Below are positions 1 to 8,564 of a DNA stretch of 64,000 nt, piece by piece. The number at the start of each line of letters is the position of its first letter. Within the stretch, counting starts at the first letter, position 1. Source of the stretch: an uncultured Bacteroides sp. (GTDB lineage Bacteria; Bacteroidota; Bacteroidia; Bacteroidales; Bacteroidaceae); the NCBI RefSeq assembly GCF_910585845.1, contig NZ_CAJUHF010000006.1, positions 1 through 64,000 of the forward strand, in the 5' to 3' direction. The notes under the pieces were generated by a model that ran no database searches, was not told where the DNA came from, and worked only from the letters and a program-made list of their open reading frames with translations. A program made the position numbers and the translations under genes.

Positions 1-23
1 AAATCCTCCATATTTACGTTTAT

Positions 24-440
24 TTACAACATTGTTGGATAGTAATTTTCAGCAAATGATATTTCTTCATCACTAAGTCCAACTATACTGTAAATCCGCT
101 TATTTACCGATGACGTAAAAGATTGTGTATCTATAGAATGATCAATATAATTTTGAACTTGTTCTTCAAAGAATTGTTCATCTACTGGTGAAACGATTGG
201 TATTATTAGTTCTTGAATTGTGAACTTTTTCCATCTTACTGTACCCACTCCAGTTGTAGTTCCTACTTTTGAAAAGAACCATTCTGACATTGGAGAATTA
301 AGGATGCAGAGCAAATAAGGAAGGTGCTTTCCTGCCATTAAGAATGTTGTAGCTTCTGGTACAAAAGTGCCTATACTTTCATATGCAAATTTACTTCTAT
401 CTGAGATTTCTCCCCACACTATTTTCGGCTTATTAAAATC
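24..440 (-). pseudogene. Type IIG restriction-modification enzyme, C-terminal specificity fragment (Eco57I/TaqI-like)
   Basis: The minus strand encodes about 139 residues (EDFNKPKIVWGEISDRSKF onward, stop at 24) that look like the last part of the target-recognition domain of an Eco57I/TaqI-type fused methylase-nuclease. This part of such enzymes chooses the DNA sequence to be methylated or cut. There is no methyltransferase or nuclease domain in the fragment. Its natural upstream coding sequence lies in the neighbouring 443-659 segment, but in the opposite orientation, so the frame is broken at about 443. The first possible start is a GTG at 419, which is probably not a true start. Family assignment is from sequence memory. 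The fragment nature and the orientation break are seen directly. Confidence 0.65.
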
Positions 441-442
441 CT

Positions 443-659
443 CCGATTCTTCGTGGCAGGGACATCAAGAGGTATGGGTATGAGTGGGCTGACTTGTGGA
501 TTATCAATACTCACAATGGAATCAAAGGCAAACTGCCACGAATTGATGTGAATGAATATCCTACGATAAAAGCGCATTTAGACCAATATTGGGATAAAAT
601 CGAGAAAAGAGCAGACCAAGGGGACACACCGTACAACCTGAGGAACTGCGCTTATATGG
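443..659 (+). other. Inverted (probably invertible) segment of the specificity domain
   Basis: The plus strand reads PILRGRDIKRYGYEWADLWI and continues to NLRNCAYM, about 72 residues of the same Eco57I-like domain that flanks it on the minus strand. Flipping 443-659 joins ELIRP to ILRGRDIKR on one side and NCAYM to EDFNKPKIV on the other, giving one continuous reading frame. The breakpoints share only a CC/GG dinucleotide (443-444 and 658-659) and no long inverted repeat is visible. A serine invertase gene lies 270 bp away. That the segment still flips is an inference; that it is inverted relative to its flanks is seen directly. Confidence 0.7.
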
Positions 660-911
660 TCGTATTAACTCCGCAGTTTTCTTACGCTCTTCTTCACATT
701 TGCAACTGGCAAGAATTTCATCTCTTTTTTCAGTAGAGATAATGAAAGCATCGTTGTAACCTGTGAGCACTCCACGATAGATGTTAATATCCCAGTCTTT
801 GAGAGGAGTACCAACCGCCTCAATCTTCCGTTTGATGCTCTGTTCTATTGGAGACAAAATAACCCAACTGTCACTACCTGCAAAATTACACTCCACGCCC
901 TGTTGCTGCAC
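659..911 (-). pseudogene. Type IIG restriction-modification enzyme, middle specificity fragment
   Basis: From a GTG at 911 the minus strand encodes QQQGVECNFAGSDSWVILSP through KKTAELIRP, matching the start of an Eco57I/TaqI-like target-recognition domain. Beyond 659 the frame runs into the inverted segment and stops near 561 after about 26 unrelated residues. Reading upstream, the frame stays open into the last codons of the invertase gene, so no methyltransferase part precedes it. The piece therefore looks like a cassette or remnant, not the 3' end of an intact gene. A silent specificity cassette used by a complete gene elsewhere is one possible explanation. Confidence 0.6.
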
Positions 912-925
912 AAAAACGCTCAGTT

Positions 926-1531
926 TTATTCTGCCATTTTTTCATTGATGAAACGTGCAAGCGTGTTACGGTCAACCTTACAGATTTTAGCAATCTGACG
1001 CTTCGATACACCAACAACCAACAACTCTTTGATTAAAGTTTCCTTGCCAGATAGCTTGTATTTTTCAGGGGCATTCTTTTTCCCTTTCGGGCGACCAAGT
1101 ACAACACCCTCTGCTTTCTTTCTCGCTAACGCTTCCTTTGTGCGTTGGCTTATGAGATTACGTTCTATCTCTGCTGACAGACCAAACGCAAACGCCAACA
1201 CTTTGCTCTGAATATCATCGCCTAAACGGTAGTTATCCTTGATAGTCCATACGCGGCACTCTTTTGTCATGCAGATATTAAGTATCTCCATTATCATAAA
1301 GAGGTTACGTCCCAGTCGTGAAAGTTCAGCACAGATGATGAGATCGTTTTCTTGTACCTTGTTGAGCAATTTACCTAACTGACGCTTGTCGTATGCCTTA
1401 GTTCCACTGATGGTTTCCTCAATCCAACCATCAATTTTAATTTTTTCTCGCTCGCAGAAATTGTTTATCTCAAAGCGTTGGTTCTCTACTGTCTGTTTGT
1501 CGCTACTTACTCGAATGTATCCGTAAATCAT
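926..1531 (-). CDS. Serine site-specific DNA invertase (resolvase/invertase family, Mpi-like)
   Basis: This is a 201-residue small serine recombinase. The N-terminal catalytic domain starts MIYGYIRVSSDKQTVENQR, with the nucleophile serine in RVSS. It is followed by the SRLGRN motif, the long E helix (AFGLSAEIERNLISQRTKEAL) and a C-terminal helix-turn-helix (SKRQIAKICKVDRNTLARF). Length and layout fit DNA invertases rather than large serine integrases. Proteins of this type in Bacteroides (Mpi) flip promoters or coding segments. The inverted restriction-specificity segment at 443-659 lies just downstream and is the obvious local substrate, though that link is inferred. It is the last intact gene on this side of the mobilizable element. 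Confidence 0.9.
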   Translation of the reverse strand: MIYGYIRVSSDKQTVENQRFEINNFCEREKIKIDGWIEETISGTKAYDKRQLGKLLNKVQENDLIICAELSRLGRNLFMIMEILNICMTKECRVWTIKDNYRLGDDIQSKVLAFAFGLSAEIERNLISQRTKEALARKKAEGVVLGRPKGKKNAPEKYKLSGKETLIKELLVVGVSKRQIAKICKVDRNTLARFINEKMAE

Positions 1532-1755
1532 TTTTGTTATTTATTTAGTTATATAATTTGAAATTGTCTCATTGAATAAGACGGATATTCAGCTAATGAA
1601 ATTAGCCCCTATTATTATAGTAGAGGTGCGAGATTTCTTCCTGTTAATTTGTGATTTAACTTGCTGGAAATTTGCAGACAAACATAAAAGCCATCAAAAA
1701 TAGACAATAATGGGACGGAAATGCCGTCCCATTTATACTACATTGTACGTGATTT
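1532..1755. other. Intergenic region upstream of the invertase
   Basis: This is 224 bp of AT-rich sequence between the invertase start and the stop of the coiled-coil gene. It presumably holds the invertase promoter. No gene, RNA or repeat is recognised. Confidence 0.4.
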
Positions 1756-2298
1756 TCATGTAGCACAATATACGACCAGTCCCAATCCCACCGTATAAAC
1801 AACCAAGAATATCACCAAAACTTTCATCCAGAAGTCGGAAAACCAAACGCCCTCATTCCGTCTGATGATTTTGCGCATATTAGATTCATGCTCGGCAATA
1901 AGTTTTGCTTGTTCGGCGCGGTGATTTGCCAATACCGAAATCCAACTTTCAATAGAATGGTCTATAAGTTGCCTAAGCTTTGTAAGTTGCTCTGGGGTAA
2001 TTGTTGTCTTGAATTTCGTGTCCCGTTCAGCTTTCACAATTGCATTACAGATGCCACTGACTATATTCTCACAACTGCCAGCTGCCGCTTTGAGTGCACC
2101 CTCAATGCGACATTCGGCAGCGATAGCTTTCTCCAAATCCTCATTGAACTTTATCAGCGTTTCCTTTGCTTCTCTTATTTCTATGAGAAGTTTATCAATT
2201 TCTTGTTTTTCTGACTCAATTTGCTGGTTGATTTCAACTTTCTCCAGCATGTCGTTGACATTTATAGGTGAAGTGCCCCTTGATTTTCCTATACCCAT
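1756..2298 (-). CDS. Coiled-coil protein with C-terminal membrane anchor, unknown function
   Basis: The protein has 180 residues. Residues about 15-75 are heptad-like and highly charged (EKQEIDKLLIEIREAKETL), predicting a coiled coil. The last 25 residues form a single hydrophobic segment (MKVLVIFLVVYTVGLGLVV), so it is probably a tail-anchored inner-membrane protein. It starts 24 bp after the relaxase stop and is likely co-transcribed with the mobilization genes. It may be an accessory of DNA transfer, but no family is recognised. Confidence 0.75.
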   Translation of the reverse strand: MGIGKSRGTSPINVNDMLEKVEINQQIESEKQEIDKLLIEIREAKETLIKFNEDLEKAIAAECRIEGALKAAAGSCENIVSGICNAIVKAERDTKFKTTITPEQLTKLRQLIDHSIESWISVLANHRAEQAKLIAEHESNMRKIIRRNEGVWFSDFWMKVLVIFLVVYTVGLGLVVYCAT

Positions 2299-3151
2299 TT
2301 TCTTATATTTATAAAAGGTAGATTATCTGTGAAGTCCTTTTTTGCGTTTGCACATGCTGTTTGCCATTCTTGCGCAGCGGCGTGCCCATTCAAGTTCATC
2401 CTCGTCCTTATCTCGTCCCCAGCCACCAGTGTCAGAACCGCCACCACCACTTGAAGCAGCCATACTTGTGGCAGCATCCAAATACCCGGCAAAGAGTAAA
2501 AGAGCCGTATGTTGTATCTCTTCAATCTTAGCCAACGGATGAGCTTCATCCAAAGAACAATCTTGCCGGATGATATTGTCAGCGGCTTCGGGTATCTCCA
2601 CATGGTAGCTGTGATATTCGTCTGTCGCTATATCATAGTACCTTATAACAGGCTGTGGAGCCATCTTGGGTTGTACAACAGAATCAGCGTTGGCTGTCTG
2701 TGTTTGTTGAGGAATAGATTTTGTTGGCTCGGATTTCCTTTCCTGCTGATGCAGTTTTGCCCAAGTAGCCTCTATCTTTGATGGAGTCAGATTTCTCCCG
2801 ATACCCAACACGGATGATTTATAATTGGAATTCCCCCGTTTGATGGAATAACCATAAACCTTTCCCTTATCATTTTCTTGTATGTGCACTTTGTAACCCC
2901 GTTTTGTCAGTTCCATTTTGTATTGTCGCCAACTGAATTTGTCCATCGCGCGAAGTATCTCCATACAACAGTTTGAGATTTCCTGCCTGTGCCGTATGCC
3001 GATTTCTTTGGACTGTACCCATCCTCGTTTTTCGTTGATGATATTCGCAGCCATGACTGCCCTCTCACCAATCTTATGGCTATCATTTATTTTTCCATTC
3101 ATATCCACACGGTTGGCATCAATGTGCAGGTGGAGAATGCCACTTTTGGAA

Positions 3152-3159
3152 TCACGATG
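3152..3159. repeat. Target-site duplication of the MITE (left copy; right copy 3347-3354)
   Basis: TCACGATG occurs immediately outside both 25-bp ends. This is direct evidence of transposition into the relaxase gene. Confidence 0.95.
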
Positions 3160-3346
3160 GGTTCTTCGTCACTTTTGGGGCAGTAAAATATACTAAACAC
3201 CTTTATCTATAGACTATACCAGCTTATTTAAGGGAATAAAATTAAAGCTATCAAAAGACACATGTTCAATAGGACAAGCATTACCTTGTTAGGCAATAAA
3301 TTTACTAGCTTTAACACATGAACTGCCCCAAAAGTGACGAAGAACC
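3160..3346. mobile_element. 187-bp MITE with 25-bp perfect terminal inverted repeats
   Basis: The left end reads GGTTCTTCGTCACTTTTGGG and continues GCAGT (3160-3184). The right end (3322-3346) is its exact reverse complement, 25 of 25. The target site TCACGATG is duplicated at 3152-3159 and 3347-3354. The interior is AT-rich and too short for a transposase, so it must be moved in trans. Ends beginning GG with an 8-bp duplication suggest an ISL3-like transposase; that assignment is inferred. Confidence 0.95.
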
Positions 3347-3744
3347 TCACGATGCAGGGCGGCTATGTATTGCGAACCTTTGAGATTGGTTTGCTTTGAG
3401 GATATCCGTTTAGTCTTGCCAGAAAGGTCTATGGAATCAAACTCACGGATGAACTCATCTGCTAAACGTTCCCAGTCATTCATAGACCAACCACGGCTTT
3501 CGTTTTCGGCAGGGGAAATTTCAATTCTTATCACATTTCTGCCAAGAGGTCTGCCCTTGTTGATTTTCTCGGCAAACATCTTCTGCACGAGCATCATCCG
3601 ACCGTACATTGCTTCCGGTGAAATATCATCGGGCAACAGGTTGGCTTTGACTACATCCGCTCTGTCTTTATTGACGGAATATCTTATGGCATTTGCGCCA
3701 TGCGGTATGGTACTGGCTTTTGCTATCATAACGAGTAAGGAAAT

Positions 3745-4143
3745 TTATTCGGTAAGATAATTCTCTATCTGGCTCCAGCGGTTGATTAGTTGCGTGGCTG
3801 TCATCATCCATTGTTCCACAAAGCGTGTGTCACTGAAATACATGGCTCGTTTATCCGCTTGGATGGATTTCACGGCAGCCGCAATACGGATGAGGTCGCC
3901 TCTTGCATCCGTCAGGCTGCACAAGGCTTCTACCTCACGCTCAGACAACCGTTGCCGTGGATGCTGCCCTAAAGCAGTGCGGCGCACATAGTTGCTCATG
4001 GACAAACCGCAGGTTTTGGCAAGTTCTTTCGCTTGGGTGTATTCCTGCTCCGTTACTCTGGCTTCAAGTCGCAAGGTACGCCTCATAACTTTCTTGTCAT
4101 TTTCTTCGTCAACTTCATTGCTGATATTCTTTTTCTTCTTCAT
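3745..4143 (-). CDS. Mobilization accessory protein (MobC/BmgB-like)
   Basis: The protein has 132 residues. A charged N-terminal tail (MKKKKNISNEVDEENDKKVM) is followed by a ribbon-helix-helix-like region (RLEARVTEQEYTQAKELAKT, then GLSMSNYVRRTALG), as in MobC/BmgB proteins. These bind oriT DNA and help load the relaxase. The gene stops 15 bp before the relaxase start, the usual order in Bacteroides mobilizable units. The sequence appears intact, so only the relaxase partner is broken. Confidence 0.82.
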   Translation of the reverse strand: MKKKKNISNEVDEENDKKVMRRTLRLEARVTEQEYTQAKELAKTCGLSMSNYVRRTALGQHPRQRLSEREVEALCSLTDARGDLIRIAAAVKSIQADKRAMYFSDTRFVEQWMMTATQLINRWSQIENYLTE

Positions 4144-4301
4144 TGTGTTATGAGTGAAACTTCTTTCTAAAATTGGACAGCCCGGTGGGAGCTTGCGACT
4201 GCCGAAATATGCCTATAAGGTACGGATGAGTGCAGCGAATTTGTGCGACATAGGAACTTCTTGCAAGACCCCACACGAAAACATAGGCTCCACCGCCATT
4301 T
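4144..4301. other. Candidate oriT region
   Basis: This 158-bp gap lies directly upstream of the accessory and relaxase genes, where oriT usually sits in NBU/Tn4555-type units. It contains a CTTGCAAG palindrome inside GGGTCTTGCAAGAAG (minus strand) and CCTATGT twice on the minus strand. No nic site can be assigned from sequence alone. Confidence 0.3.
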
Positions 4302-4889
4302 CTAATATGATGATGTTGGGCTATCCGCAGAAATATCCTCGTTGGATTCTTCCTCTGCCGCAGACTGTGAAGAAACAGAAATAAGGGAAGAAGGAATTTC
4401 TCCATTATCTGATATAACTGGCATTTTGCCTGCGAAGGAAAAATCTGAATCGGAAACGCACCCCTCATTCATTGCTTCTGTTTGCCTGCAATCATCCTCT
4501 CCTTCTTCTTGCCGGTCTTTTATTCGGACATAGAAAGGATTGTCTATTCTGTTGCCATTTTCCATCCATGCCGATATACATTTCAGGGTGTGAACGCTTG
4601 TTCGGTTACTCTGCGTGGATGCGACAATTCCCAACTGGTTCATCTTATCAAGTACACGGGATATGGTCTTTTTGTCATAGCCTAACTTGCAGGATAAATC
4701 CACTTCCGAAAGGATGGCTTGCCCCACTTGTAAAGTTGTGGAAAATCCTTTTATGGCATAATCTGTTTCTTCCAACACAGCCGCTTCAATAAGTCGGTGC
4801 AATATCTTCATACGGTCAATGCCGTATTTGCTTCCTGCCAGATACGCAAGTTGCTCTGACGAAAGTACTATACAATAATCTGTTTTCAT
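4302..4889 (-). CDS. Winged-helix-like DNA-binding protein of the element, unknown role
   Basis: The protein has 195 residues from the start MKTDYCIVLSSEQLAYLAGS. Residues about 55-95 (LSEVDLSCKLGYDKKTISRV, then LDKMNQLGIV) resemble a winged helix-turn-helix as found in replication-initiation or partition regulators. The C-terminal 70 residues are acidic and low in complexity. I chose the ATG at 4889 over an upstream one at 4946 because the similarity to a folded domain begins there and the longer form would overlap the preceding gene. It lies between the VapE-side genes and the mob genes and probably controls replication or transfer. No exact family is recognised. Confidence 0.65.
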   Translation of the reverse strand: MKTDYCIVLSSEQLAYLAGSKYGIDRMKILHRLIEAAVLEETDYAIKGFSTTLQVGQAILSEVDLSCKLGYDKKTISRVLDKMNQLGIVASTQSNRTSVHTLKCISAWMENGNRIDNPFYVRIKDRQEEGEDDCRQTEAMNEGCVSDSDFSFAGKMPVISDNGEIPSSLISVSSQSAAEEESNEDISADSPTSSY

Positions 4890-4939
4890 CGTCTGTATAA
4901 TTTGAGATGATTTATAAATGGTGCAGCCAAAAGAGAAAG

Positions 4940-5287
4940 TCAGCAATGCATACCGTAACCTCTTTCTGGCATATAATACTCCTTGTCGTATGCGATGTGG
5001 TCAAGTACGTTTTGCAGCCTGTCCAATTGTTGGCTGTCCAATACACGGATGGCGGCAATGGTAATGTTCTGTGACGCGATACGCCGGTGCTCACAATTCC
5101 GTTCTGACATACTTCCGTCTCCATCGGCATGGACACTTCGCAGGTAATTGTTCACCGCCTCGGTCTGTTCCTTACTTGGAAAGGTGGAAGGGTAACAGTC
5201 TTGAACATACGTAACCATGTGGCTGACCACATTTGCCAGCAAAGGGTCACGTTCTTGTAGCTGTTTGATAAGTTCTTCTTTCCTCAT
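4940..5287 (-). CDS. Small conserved element protein, unknown function
   Basis: This is a 115-residue soluble protein, MRKEELIKQLQERDPLLANV onward, mostly helical, with a cysteine/histidine-rich centre and C-terminus. No domain is recognised. It follows the VapE gene on the same strand after 133 bp and precedes the winged-helix gene by 50 bp, so it belongs to the element's replication/mobilization block. Confidence 0.6.
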   Translation of the reverse strand: MRKEELIKQLQERDPLLANVVSHMVTYVQDCYPSTFPSKEQTEAVNNYLRSVHADGDGSMSERNCEHRRIASQNITIAAIRVLDSQQLDRLQNVLDHIAYDKEYYMPERGYGMHC

Positions 5288-5420
5288 ATTGTTGGTTTAT
5301 ATTGTCCCGTGTCCCAAGCGTTTTTTATAACTTTCTATTTTGCTTACTTCCTATTTTTATTCTTTTTCGAGGGCAAAAGGGACAAGGGGACATAAGTTTT
5401 TTCTTTTCCCTTATTTAAAA

Positions 5421-6806
5421 TTAGAATGGTAATTCCAGTTCACTTGGCAGTGTTGCGCAGGACTCTTCACTTGGAGTGTCCACCCTCACCCATGGGGATT
5501 TCGTCCGTCCCGTCTTATCGCAGTAGGCTGGATGCAGCCCCTTGACCTTCTCCTGTTCACTCCGTTTCCAATTTGGAATCATGGACATCAAGCGGTTGAT
5601 GTATTGCGAAGTGTATTTGGACGGATTTCGTCTGACCAAATCATTGGGCAGTTCCTCTATTATCTGTCGGGCACAAACCATATTGAGTGAGGTCATTGTG
5701 GAATTTGGTTCTAAGTAGGCTCCTTTCTGATAAGCCAGTCGTGTCGGAATCATCCAATTTGCATACTGCATGGGAACCTCACGCTCCAGATACATTTCTA
5801 TGTCCTCCATAATTGGGTCGACAAGAATGTTGGAATGTTGCATCTGCACCTCGTTGGCCTTATTCTCCATGTCCGGTGACAAGTAGAGTTTCATTCCTTG
5901 TCGATAATAGGCGTATGCCTCTGCCCAAAGCTGAGGAACGGAACACTGTAGTTTATCCAGCCAATCCGACACATACCCATTGCCTTTGACCGAGATAATC
6001 CACCATCGGCGATTTCCATTGTCTCCTTGCAGGAAGTTTGCCTCATTGGTGGTAGCCGCAAAAACATTATGTCGCATGAACTCCACCACCTTATGCCCAT
6101 AAGCCGGACGCATATAATCACTGCAACGGCTTAGAAAAGCCTTGGCTGCCTCTGCATCGTTCGCTCGTTTCAAACCATTCAACTCACTGATTTCAATAAT
6201 CCAGCCATTGGTTATGGTCTCCACTTTCTCCTTGTCACCACTGGCGAAAGAAAATGAGTCGTTGAACCACTTACCGCTAATAGCTTTGAAGAAGGTGCTC
6301 TTACCGATACCTTGGGGACCGGGCAAGGTCAATACGTTGTCAAACTTGCAACCTGGATTGAATACTCTAGTTACAGCCGCCACAAACCAAAGTTTTGTCT
6401 GTTCTCTGACAAGCGGATTGTCCTCGGCTCCAAGATAATCTATGATGGTTGTGGCTATGCGAGGTTGTCCGTCCCATGTCTCTTGTGTGATGAATTCCTG
6501 TACAGGATTGAAACTCCGTTCAGAAGAAGTGGTCTTCAGTATCTCAAATACTTTGTTCTGCGTCAGGCGTATTCTGTATGTTCTTTCCAGATAGTCCTGT
6601 ATCTTTCCTGCTGATTCTTCATCAATTTTGTTACCATTGACATTGCGGAACAAAGGGCAGAAACACACATCGTCCTGACAGAAGGTATCGTACCTTATCT
6701 GACTAAGATTCTCATCCAGTGTGAAAATAAGCCGGAGATTACTGATGGAACGAACCGGATTCCCGTAACTGTCTGTTGCCAGATTCTTTTTCCAATTCTC
6801 TTCCAT
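5421..6806 (-). CDS. VapE-type primase/helicase (virulence-associated E family)
   Basis: The 461-residue protein has a Walker A motif (GPQGIGKSTFFKA), a Walker B-like segment (TNGWIIEISELNG) and the family signature around NVFAATTNEANFLQGDNGNRR, which places it among VapE superfamily-3-like ATPases. These serve as replicative helicases or primase-helicases in phages and integrative elements, here probably for replication of the excised circle. An ATG at 6806 is preferred to one at 6869: it lies 4 bp after the stop of the DUF3853 gene, whereas the longer form would overlap that gene by 59 bp. Confidence 0.85.
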   Translation of the reverse strand: MEENWKKNLATDSYGNPVRSISNLRLIFTLDENLSQIRYDTFCQDDVCFCPLFRNVNGNKIDEESAGKIQDYLERTYRIRLTQNKVFEILKTTSSERSFNPVQEFITQETWDGQPRIATTIIDYLGAEDNPLVREQTKLWFVAAVTRVFNPGCKFDNVLTLPGPQGIGKSTFFKAISGKWFNDSFSFASGDKEKVETITNGWIIEISELNGLKRANDAEAAKAFLSRCSDYMRPAYGHKVVEFMRHNVFAATTNEANFLQGDNGNRRWWIISVKGNGYVSDWLDKLQCSVPQLWAEAYAYYRQGMKLYLSPDMENKANEVQMQHSNILVDPIMEDIEMYLEREVPMQYANWMIPTRLAYQKGAYLEPNSTMTSLNMVCARQIIEELPNDLVRRNPSKYTSQYINRLMSMIPNWKRSEQEKVKGLHPAYCDKTGRTKSPWVRVDTPSEESCATLPSELELPF

Positions 6807-6810
6807 ACCG

Positions 6811-7128
6811 CTATTCTTTGATATGGATGCCACCAGATTCCTTTGCCAAAGCCAATGCAAGGTCTGCATCCACTACGATTTTTCGTCCTATCTGCGTGAT
6901 GGCTTTGTCTATGATGCCGTTCTTCTTAATGCGGTTGGCGGTGGGTACGCTACAACCGAATACACGGGCGATACCCTCTATGCCATAGTAGTTGCCTTTG
7001 GATGCCACTTGGGGAGTGGCCGCTTCTGTACTCTCCACACTTTTAGTGATGAGAAAACAAAGCTCCTCACCCGTCATCATGGCGATGGGCTTTTGGAGTA
7101 GTTGGTTAAGATTGAGTTTTTCTTCCAT
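6811..7128 (-). CDS. DUF3853-type DNA-binding protein
   Basis: The protein has 105 residues. The second half carries a MerR/excisionase-like winged helix (YYGIEGIARVFGCSVPTANR, then IKKNGIIDKAI and GRKIVVDADLALAL). Proteins of this type sit directly upstream of VapE genes in Bacteroides integrative elements and are thought to regulate replication or act as recombination directionality factors. It forms a two-gene unit with the VapE gene, 4 bp apart. Two palindromes in the 180 bp upstream are candidate binding sites. Confidence 0.75.
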   Translation of the reverse strand: MEEKLNLNQLLQKPIAMMTGEELCFLITKSVESTEAATPQVASKGNYYGIEGIARVFGCSVPTANRIKKNGIIDKAITQIGRKIVVDADLALALAKESGGIHIKE

Positions 7129-7175
7129 ACCTTTACTTGTTTGATGATTAAATACTTTAAGCCTCGGCTCAACTC

Positions 7176-7193
7176 TGTGAAACCGATTTCACA
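7176..7193. promoter_or_regulatory. Operator-like palindrome TGTGAAA-CCGA-TTTCACA
   Basis: Perfect 7-bp arms are separated by 4 bp, 48 bp upstream of the DUF3853 start. The position suits autoregulation of the DUF3853-vapE unit. No binding protein is known from the sequence. Confidence 0.5.
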
Positions 7194-7224
7194 AGCAAAG
7201 GTAGTGTATGAAACTCTGTGTGTT

Positions 7225-7257
7225 GGTCGGTTTATTTATACCTTATTTTAACCGACC
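7225..7257. promoter_or_regulatory. Inverted repeat GGTCGGTT/AACCGACC
   Basis: Perfect 8-bp arms enclose 17 bp of AT-rich sequence between the stop of the 7308 gene and the start of the DUF3853 gene. It could be a weak terminator of the upstream gene or a second regulatory site. No clear T-run follows on the minus strand, which favours a protein-binding role. Confidence 0.4.
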
Positions 7258-7307
7258 GTATTACAACAGTTGTTTGCAAAGTAAATACGGATAGCTTGAT
7301 TTCCCAA

Positions 7308-8558
7308 CTACCCGTTATTGGCAAAATAGTCCGTCCATCGGTCTATTATCCGTTTTGCTTTGGTGTAACTGCTTCCTCTTTGGGGTGAGTTCAAAGTAAG
7401 TTCCTTGATTTCCCCGTATCGCTTCTGTGGTATATCGTGCCCGTAATGTCGTTGAGAGAACTGTTCTATGGTACGGTGGAATGTCATGTATCTTGTGGAC
7501 GCTTTTATCTTGCCAGACTTTACCAATGATTTCAACAAATAGGCAAGACTTATGTCCTCTGTATTTTCTTCAAGAAACAAAAGGATACCCTGCTTGATAC
7601 GTTCCTTGTCGTCCAAAAGAATATCATCCAATGATTGTATCACCTTTCTATTGCCTCGCCTGCCTTTTACTTTTCGTAGGGCAAACATCACCTCTTTCCA
7701 GATTTCCGTGGTACAGCCTTCTATGGTATCTTCCCAGTCTGCTTTGGTTTCTGTACCCATCTCTATACTTCCATTGACAAGCAGGGTAACGCATAACTTT
7801 ACAAGAAGCATATCGCCATGGTCAACCTCTTCACTGTTCAGCAGACGGTTAAGTAATTTGGCCATACGTGAAAGACCGTGGTCAAATACCACGAAATAAT
7901 ACATACAATAAGCCAAGTCTTCTTTCTTTTCCATTACACGGTCATACAGGTTAGCCATGAACACACCAATGAATACTGCATGAGAGAGGAAAACAATTTG
8001 AGAGATATAGGTCAGGAACTGATAAACCATTTTTCTTTCCAGTTTGCTCAACAGATAACATCCTTTGCTGTTTTTCATGAACATATCTAATTGCCCAATC
8101 AAGTAGGACCTTAACTCCTGCGGCAGACGATTCCATATTTCAATAGGTGTTTCAGAATGAACCATCAGCAGCCCGGACTTTGGCGATGTAAGCAGTTCTA
8201 TTGTCCCCATTTTGATACTGACACCTATCCACAAACGCTTGTTGGTGATACATTGGGCTATGGTCTCGGTATATTGACCAGCCCATTGTTGATTGGTTAT
8301 ATTTTGTATGTCTTTACCATTTGCCAAATTAGAAAGCCAATCATACATCATCAAGGCTTCGGGAGGTGTGCATTTCTGCATCATCAGATACATGTCCATC
8401 AGGACAGATACATCACCTTTTGCCACAGCATCCATGCGCTTACAAAAGTCGGCATACACTTCTTCATGGGCTGATTTCCATGCACGGATAGCCATATCAG
8501 CCGCATCCTTCCTTTTGGAATAGGATTTTATCCTTTCTATGAAATTTATCATCAGCAT
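7308..8558 (-). CDS. Element-borne protein of unknown function (next to the integrase)
   Basis: The 416-residue, largely helical protein starts 6 bp after the integrase stop, so the two are certainly co-transcribed. It has no signal peptide and one moderately hydrophobic stretch near residues 190-215 (FLTYISQIVFLSHAVFIGVF). I recall similar proteins (DUF6043-like) always paired with integrases of Bacteroides mobilizable elements, but cannot confirm this here. It may help excision or transfer. No catalytic motif is visible. Confidence 0.65.
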   Translation of the reverse strand: MLMINFIERIKSYSKRKDAADMAIRAWKSAHEEVYADFCKRMDAVAKGDVSVLMDMYLMMQKCTPPEALMMYDWLSNLANGKDIQNITNQQWAGQYTETIAQCITNKRLWIGVSIKMGTIELLTSPKSGLLMVHSETPIEIWNRLPQELRSYLIGQLDMFMKNSKGCYLLSKLERKMVYQFLTYISQIVFLSHAVFIGVFMANLYDRVMEKKEDLAYCMYYFVVFDHGLSRMAKLLNRLLNSEEVDHGDMLLVKLCVTLLVNGSIEMGTETKADWEDTIEGCTTEIWKEVMFALRKVKGRRGNRKVIQSLDDILLDDKERIKQGILLFLEENTEDISLAYLLKSLVKSGKIKASTRYMTFHRTIEQFSQRHYGHDIPQKRYGEIKELTLNSPQRGSSYTKAKRIIDRWTDYFANNG

Positions 8559-8564
8559 TACGGA

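Larger units (their letters stand above)
2323..3729 (-). pseudogene. Relaxase (BmgA/MobB-type mobilization protein), split by a MITE
   Basis: This is the HUH-type DNA relaxase that would nick oriT and lead the strand during mobilization. The N-terminal part (3729 down to 3355) contains the typical start MIAKASTIPHGANAIRYSV. After AALHR the frame enters a 187-bp insertion and stops near 3289. Removing the insertion plus one copy of its 8-bp target duplication restores a 403-residue frame reading HRDSKSGILHLHIDANRV, which carries the HxH metal-binding motif. The insertion thus separates the N-terminus from the catalytic histidines and should inactivate the protein, unless a restart at 3108 acts in trans, which is unlikely. 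It follows the accessory gene by 15 bp. Confidence 0.88.

Noticed and set aside
2289..2603. 104-residue minus frame overlapping the relaxase end
   Set aside because: Out-of-frame shadow of the relaxase C-terminus.
4148..4468. 106-residue minus-strand frame between the mob and winged-helix genes
   Set aside because: It overlaps the winged-helix gene out of frame and covers the presumed oriT; no start signal or homologue.
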